Assembly: GCA_016490735.1 (NCBI GenBank)
Contig: JAEMWC010000236.1
Location: 342,501-406,500 of the forward strand
Length of the DNA stretch: 64,000 nucleotides
Reading direction: 5' to 3'
Source: Pachyseris speciosa
Taxonomy: Eukaryota > Cnidaria > Anthozoa > Scleractinia > Pachyseridae
Under the pieces are notes generated by a model, which searched no databases, was not told where the DNA came from, and was given only the letters and a program-made list of their open reading frames with translations. Every line of letters starts with the position of its first letter. The first letter of the stretch is position 1. Positions 57,897 through 64,000 of this stretch are shown in pieces. The position numbers and the translations under genes are program-made.

Positions 57897-59383
57897 TGTA
57901 ACGTCTAAGCTCTGAGGAGCACCCTGTTTTTTCTAAGCTTCAAGATAACGATTTAGACTACTCGGAAAGAGGACGTGTTCTCAAGCTACTACAATCTGAG
58001 CTTTGTTCTTGCTACATGCGCAAGAATGCCTAAAATTTATTACCCTCAGCCATCAGGATTAGAGAACTCAAGTTTTTATTCCAAATCTACAGGATCCGAG
58101 AGAACTTTGATAATCAGTAAAATCTTCCTAAACTGTAAATTAAACTTTAAGACCAATCAAGGACAAATATGTGCAATGTTTTTCTTACACACGATTGCGG
58201 TTGTAAGAAGTTTGTGGGGAGTATTGCAATGATGGATAAGCACTGATGGAGTCAATGAAATCCCCGGCTCTAATGAAGGCAGTCGAAGTAAACTATTTAT
58301 CTTAAATATGTCACCTTCCTTCGTGGATTTAACTAAAATATAACGGCTTTAATTGAACTGTTGTACTCTTATGTATGCATAAATTTGTAATGGCTTGATA
58401 GTTATTCGTTGACTTTGCAAATCTTTGTGTACAAAGGGAAGTTGTAAGAAACGTTTTATCTTCACTGGAATCTACATGTGGAACCAACGAACTGATAAAT
58501 ATGTTTCTAGAAACACTGCGGAAGGGCGGATTTAACCCATAAGTTAGCGAAAGGTGTTTAGAGGAAGTTATTACTTGAGGGAGGTTGAAATAATTTTGAC
58601 TCGTAACAATGGGGAATCCAAAGATAGGATGGATTAAAGTTAAGTTGATTTCGGATTTGAAATGTGGCAAATGCCATATTAAACACACGAATTAAGTGAG
58701 AAGTGAGGGTCAGTTTTCGCCGTATAAATACAGTTCTTCATAATATACCCTAAACGATCAGAAGTTAAACGCTAAATCATACTCGGCGTTTTCGAACTTC
58801 GACAGCGTGAACGTGATTTAAGTAAAGCACGAAGGAGACCGCTTTATTACAGCAGCTTTATTCGGCCCCACTAGCCTTTGTGTGCTATAAATACTTCCGA
58901 GGGTAAATAAAGGTCATTTATTTTATTTTTTATTTTTTGCTGTCCGACTTATTTTTCAGAGAGAGCTTTCATCCACTGCATGAAAATCCTAACGTGAGAT
59001 CATTCAAATAACTGTGCTACTGAGGAATATATACCAGTGCTAGTTTAACGTTTGATCTGCTTTTGATTCTGTGGATGTAACCCTAAAGCGCAACTATTTA
59101 AGTGAAAGCGGGCAGTACTTTCCTGTGGTGGTTCTCATTGTCATCTGAGGCACGTTGGATCACTCATTTGAAGACTACCTAGCGATAATTTTAATTTTAA
59201 CGGTTCTATGTGATTCTCAGTAAGTCGTAAATGAAATTTTGCAAGTTTTTCCAAGAGCGAACCGGCGAAACTCCTAGCAAACGGTTCGTCATGAAATAGA
59301 GTTGGTAAAAGTAGAGAAGAACCAACTTTGGCTCAATAGTCGGCACCATGGTGAACTAGTGGTTAACTGCTCTGCGCCAGACG
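57897..59383. other. No recognised gene
   Basis: Contains a 46-codon plus-strand open stretch at about 58,400-58,538 with a helical look (REVVRNVLSSLESTCGTNEL, then INMFLETLRKGGFNP) bounded by stops. I cannot assign it. Otherwise plain AT-rich sequence. Confidence 0.35.
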
Positions 59384-60152
59384 TTTAACAAATCGAATGT
59401 GCTTTAGCGTTGTCTACACTCTTATCGACAACGATAATTCGTCATCACAGCGGTCTAAATGTTGTGGACTCACGAGGCGTAGCCGAGTGAGTCCACAGCA
59501 CAGCTGAACCACATTCGATTTGTTTTTTACCACAACAGGGCCGTTTATACGAGAGAAAATAAGCCGCGGCGTACTCTGGCCGTGGCTTACATAAGACGCG
59601 AAAGGAACCATTTATACGAGTAAAAACTCCTAAGCCAGGATAAGCCGCAGCTTGAGAAAGCCGTGAACGTACCACTTTGTACCATTTATACGGAGTGTTC
59701 GCGTCTTATGTAAGCCGTGGCCGGAGTAAGCCGCGGCTTATTTTCTCTCGTATAAACGGCCCTAATATCAGCGTAATTTCAGAGCGCGAGCTGAAAAAAG
59801 GCATTAAGCTACACTTTGACGCGAGCAGCATAGTCTAGACTCTTTTTTACCACAATTGCTAGTAATCTCGCAATCTTATTGGCTAATTTACCGTTGTCGA
59901 TAAGAGTCTAGACAACGCTGCTCACGTCAACGTGTCGCGCAATGCCTTTTTTCAGCGCGCGCTCTGAAAATAACATTTTCTTTGACGCTGATATTGTGGA
60001 AAAAAAACAAATCGAATGTGGTTTAGCACTGTGATGACGAATATCGTTGTCGATAAGAGTATAGACAACGCTAAACCAGATTCGATTTGTTAAATCGACA
60101 ACGGCAAATTAGCCAATAAGATTGCGAGATTACTAGCAATTGTGGTAAAAAG
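59384..60152. mobile_element. Composite foldback element, nested
   Basis: Outer arms: TTTAACAAATCGAATGTGCT and TTATCGACAACGATAATTCG (59384-59450) are mirrored at 60026-60094. Beyond the right arm, 60095-60152 is a further inverted copy of 59844-59900. A second element (59538-59765) sits inside the left half. Confidence 0.8.
59538..59765. mobile_element. MITE inserted inside the larger foldback element
   Basis: GGGCCGTTTATACGAGAGAA and AATAAGCCGCGGC at the left are mirrored by GCCGCGGCTTATT and TTCTCTCGTATAAACGGCCC at the right. The flanks AAC and AAT suggest a 3-bp target duplication with one change. The opposite arm of the host element preserves the uninterrupted site (reverse complement CCACAATATCAGC). 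Confidence 0.85.
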
Positions 60153-60161
60153 TTGATTGAA

Positions 60162-60510
60162 CGAAGTTGAGATGAAAACATTGAAAAGTACCGTGACCTG
60201 GCGATTGAGATTATGGAAACTGAAGTCGGTGAAAGTAATACAGTCCCAGTTGTCACTGGAGCATTGGGGACCATCCCCAGAAGATTGGAAAGCAACCTGG
60301 AACAGATTGGTGTGCGGACAAGATCAGTAACTATTCAAAAGACGGTTTTGTTAGGTACTGCGAGATTCTTCCGAAGAGTCCTTGGAATTTTTAAAAGGTG
60401 GCTTGTGGCCACCTGACCAGGGGCAGTGTCATCCCCATACAGCAATGTTGCTGAGTTAACTTGTTTCAAAATAACAATAACAATAATAATAATAATAATA
60501 ATAATAAAGG
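60162..60510 (+). mobile_element. Retrotransposon ORF fragment with (AATA)n tail
   Basis: The plus frame reads EKYRDLAIEIMETEVGESNT, then TVPVVTGALGTIPRRLESNL and SVTIQKTVLLGTARFFRRVL. The wording EKYxDLAxEI...VIPVVxGALGT...LQKTxLLGTARILRxVL is a recurrent C-terminal block next to reverse transcriptases in cnidarian and mollusc genomes. A stop follows at 60413-60415, and the 3' end runs into an AAT-repeat tail. 5' truncated. Confidence 0.75.
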
Positions 60511-60610
60511 ATTTATTTATACTCGATAACTAAATTACAGGAAACTAAGGACTGTACTTATTAAAAACGAAACCATAAATGGATAAGAATTCTGAGTTCA
60601 TTTTCTTAAT

Positions 60611-60684
60611 TGACGTCATTCACGTTGGTTGCACCACAGGTTGACCTTTGATTCCGCTGACTCAAGGCGAATGCCCTATAAAAA
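60611..60684 (+). promoter_or_regulatory. CRE, AP-1 site and TATA box in series
   Basis: TGACGTCA (60611-60618), TGACTCA (60658-60664) and TATAAAAA (60677-60684) lie in order, with a start expected near 60,710. The elements are perfect consensus words, which is suggestive; their use is inferred. Confidence 0.4.
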
Positions 60685-60719
60685 TTTAACGACGAATTTT
60701 CTTTATTCAAAATCTTCAG

Positions 60720-61017
60720 GCTGATTGGAGTAAGTATTTTTCTAGTAAACCGTCTTTAAGAAGATTAAAATGTGTAAACTTAAGACCGGAAATGAAGTCG
60801 AGATGTACAGTCTATTTCTCACGAGGGATACTTGTTTAGTACGGAATGTCGATACTTCAAAATATTTGCCGATGGTCCAATCAACATGCAAGCTTCAGCT
60901 AGCTGGGAACACCTGTACGTTAATGAGATCTTGCTGTCGGAGAAGAGCATCTTAATTCGCTCTAACGCAATCATATTAATTTCTAGTAATAGATCTAACC
61001 ACAAAAATAGCATCAAC
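60720..61017 (+). pseudogene. GFP-like fluorescent-protein fragment, frameshifted
   Basis: After an acceptor-like TTATTCAAAATCTTCAG the frame opens ADWSKYFSSKP and reaches SRCTV. The similarity then moves to another frame: QSISHEGYLFSTECRYFKIF, then ADGPINMQASASWEHLYVNE, ending before TGA at 61018. GFP-like proteins show, in the same order, YF, CTV, DISLEG, FPADGP, MQ, WE and the strand LYVxDGxL. The shift between CTV and ISHEG, and residues lost around WE, argue for a relic. Alternative: chance similarity of a short open stretch. The neighbouring retroelements fit a decayed locus. No function is claimed. Confidence 0.4.
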
Positions 61018-61020
61018 TGA

Positions 61021-64000
61021 GCGGGTAGACATGACTTTGGGACAATTTGATAGCTAAAGAATTTGCAAAAGTATGTTAAAAGGACAGTTATAAATCTCCA
61101 TGACTGTATAATCTACATGTGGTACTGATAACTGTATGATAATTAGGCGTCTAAAATTAGGGCGTAGCACACTCTTCGCAGTTTGGCGGCTTGTGCCATC
61201 TTATTTCTCGGTGGAGGAATGTCTTGGAAGAGGTTAAAAAATTGCTTTAAAAAACCAAAACGAAGTAAGCAAAATGCATTAAGACAGACCTTCTCCTTCT
61301 AAAATGATATAAAATGGTGAATTATTAGTTAAAAATCTTGTAGTAAATAGTTATCTTTCTTCACATGTCTGATATTATTTTTTATACTCATTGTTACATG
61401 TACCATACTTTATATTTTGTCAACTCAGTCTATGTACTTAGTTAATTTACACTTACCATCATTGTATTTTACTTTCGATCCTGGCCTTACTGTTACTGTT
61501 AACTTTATTTTTACTCTGAGGGAGCCCAATGTCTATAAGCCTCATGGTTTCCTTTTGGGCTTCCTCGCCACTTTCATTTGCTTTGTGTAACTGTTTTGTT
61601 TTATCGTTATTTGTATTTTGTGGTAAAATAAATAAACAAACAAACAAAACTTGAAAGGCACAACATTAAAAAAAATTATTTCAAACTCGTAATGAGAACT
61701 GAACATTTCTGAAGGAAATATGGTAAAATAATGACTTTTGGACTTAATTTTCTGATATAATTTGAATCACCCGAATAAAACTGAAAACAATCAGTTACTT
61801 GCTTGTAGATGCTCGACATCGATCTTCTCAGACGTGCCAAATGTCAGTAGCGAAAGTGCAGGTAGCTACACCAAGCTCGTTTACAGCCACTGCTTAACTC
61901 CAAACATCGGTAAATCCGTACTCAACAAAAAATAATGAAATATTCCAACTGACAAGAGGCCCTCCTATAGCTATTTACAAGCGTGACCGAAAAGTTGAAC
62001 CTTGGGGCCACCTAACAAGAAACTCCAGCGAACGGCCAGAACGAGGCATGATCCCACGACCTTACAATTTCAAACCTGGTGGCCACTCTGACCCACAAAC
62101 AAACAAACAAAACAAACAGACAACAATTGCAAACACTCAATTTGTGGTGGAAGACTGGAACTTCTTAGTAAAGAGTAGAAAACTAAACAAGGAGAGCGAC
62201 CTGGAATTTTGAGGTTGTCCGCTACACTCTAAGCTTGGATCTCTTAATGTCGTCGTTTGTGTGGTATATATATATTTTTTGCAAAGAAATCATAAAGGTT
62301 TTCTCAAAACTTCTAACTTCAGTGACAAGGAAGAGAGAACACCTACAGCATGCGGAGATTTAATGATCTTACGAAGCCAGCCAGAATTAATTCACAGCCA
62401 TATTAGTCATGACTGATGAAGTTACGTAGCGCTTTGACGTTTAATTTTTCTCTTTGTTGTCAGTGCATTTATTGATGAGTTTTTATGCAAAAAAATTCAG
62501 TACTGTTAACATCTTTGACTGAAACTTAAATAAACCCTTGAATAAAATCTCAGGCGAGATTTTTGATCATTTCGAACTGGTCGATTCAGATTTTCTTTGT
62601 TGCCACCCTGCCTACTGATTGCTCGCTCTCAACAGTGAATTATTTGCACCGATGGAATATGCTGACCAAGGCGGGAGAAAATTAAAATGGTTTAGTGAGA
62701 CTTAGGGCTAAGTTACTAGTGATCGGGTCTTTGTCGGCCATCTTGTGCTATGTTCATTCTTGACACGCCTCAGTGACCGACTAGCACATACAGTGGATAC
62801 ATCAGGTCTAGATAGAAACAGCCTGGCATCTAGGTAGTTTAAATGGAAAAAGGCCGTAAATGGGAGAAACCAAGCCATCTGCTAAATCACAGTTTCGACC
62901 GAAAGGGTCACCTATTACTCATTTTAGCTCTGTCACTTTGTGGGGGAATTTCAAGGAGGAACTGGTGCGGAGCCTGTTGTGCGGTGTAAAGTACTGCTTC
63001 ATTTCAAAGTACGCGTTGTGCTGGTTGAAGGCAATCATTATCTCCCCACGAGTCCCGGGGTACGCTACTATAATAAAAGTTTTTCCTCGTAGTGGTTGCA
63101 TTACCCCAACAGCAAAATCTCTTGGCTTTCCGCTCTCAGTTTTTCCATACTCAAGGGTCAGCCGGTTAATTCAAAGACTAAACCATGGGATTAGGATTGA
63201 ACAAAACCGATCTGTCTCATTTTATTGGTATAAATTCCCGGAAAAACAAACAAACAAAAACACAAAAGCATCTCCAAGTAACACTGTAATTTCTATTTTC
63301 AATAAACGTACTTCTTTTGCACTCACTTAATAACTCATACAACACGGACACGCTCCTACAAGTACATGAAGAAAGTAGTCCTTGTGATAATAGCTCAAAA
63401 TATGTTCAGCGTAGAGATCGGCCACTCTTTACATGAAACTACGACCGTTTAAAACACAGCACTGATTATAGACGATTGATTTCATAAGAGATTTTAACCG
63501 ATAACTAAGTACTGACAGTTATGATGCACTTTCTTCGGCAGAAACTGCACAGTGAAAATAGCGGTCGGATTACCGCAAGGCAAAAGTATTCTCGGCGGTT
63601 AATTGTGTCGAAGGAAGAAGAGGGGAATCTTTTATTGGAGAGGCATTTAAAAAGTAATCTTATTTTTCTTAATGATTTCAAACTGTGCTGCACTATTTCT
63701 GGACAAGCCACCAGCAAAGAAATCCCTCTCGAGCTGTTTACTTAGTTGAAGCAGACGCTTCGTGTTTCAAAAAGGAAGAACAGCGCGCAGCAACACTCCA
63801 AAAAAGCAACAATTTAAAATAAAATGTTACACGGAAATTTGATTGCTGAGTAGGCTTTAATTTCCCAAGAGCCTTTTTCATCTAGCCAAAGCCTCTTTTG
63901 TTAGTTCTAGTTCCACATAAACTTCCACATGCGATGAAGAAACAAAGTCCACCAAAAATTGCAACACCCTCTTTCGATGCTGCATGACTGAGTGGACACT
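61021..64000. other. Repeat-bearing region without recognised genes
   Basis: A LINE 3' end on the plus strand spans about 61380-61650: GGGAGCCCAATGTCTATAAG, a CCTCATGG...GGGCTTCCTCG hairpin and a tail of AAATAAACAAACAAAC. AAAC-rich runs occur at 62095-62122. The 156-codon plus frame at 62860-63330 has no motif and is not called. Confidence 0.5.

Noticed and set aside
62860..63330. 156-codon plus frame as a gene
   Set aside because: No domain, no promoter, and composition typical of the surrounding non-coding DNA.
1..64000. CRISPR array, operon or viral genome
   Set aside because: Split genes with GT-AG introns, MITEs and LINE tails show animal nuclear DNA; the tandem arrays lack spacer structure.

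Overview
The window is nuclear DNA from an animal, most likely an anthozoan cnidarian such as a stony coral. Both genes that can be read with certainty are split by many GT-AG introns. The introns and flanks are AT-rich and packed with short inverted-repeat transposons (MITEs), retrotransposon tails and microsatellites. There is no bacterial, phage or CRISPR content. The cnidarian assignment is inferred from gene style and repeat texture; no search was possible.

Gene 1 (+ strand, about 1.6-8.7 kb) is the 3' part of polycystin-2 (PKD2). Nine exons join in phase and encode 421 residues: the S4-S5 linker, S5, pore, S6, two EF-hand loops, a coiled coil and the C-terminus. The upstream exons lie off the left edge.

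Gene 2 (- strand, 38,622 to 11,714) is a complete Rho guanine-nucleotide exchange factor, ARHGEF17 (TEM4). Twenty-one coding exons join in phase into about 2,233 residues: a long Ser/Arg-rich disordered N-terminus, DH, PH-like and a WD40-like beta-propeller. The two genes are convergent. The roughly 3 kb between their stop codons holds a four-unit, 120-bp satellite and a G-rich tract. Inside the last ARHGEF17 intron is a 310-bp tandem duplication with a short copied piece of the neighbouring exon at its junction. It duplicates the final splice acceptor.

From about 38.9 to 56.5 kb I find no gene. The stretch holds MITEs, hairpins, simple repeats and LINE tails. At 56.5-57.4 kb two TATA promoters point away from each other, each followed by a first exon with a consensus donor. 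The + strand exon (57,326-57,378), a possible second exon near 57,755 and an open but frameshifted stretch at 60,720-61,017 together resemble a decayed or very diverged GFP-like fluorescent-protein gene. This is the most speculative claim and its weak points are stated. Nested foldback elements and a LINE fragment (59.4-60.5 kb) sit inside it. The remainder to 64 kb is repeat-rich and without recognised genes.
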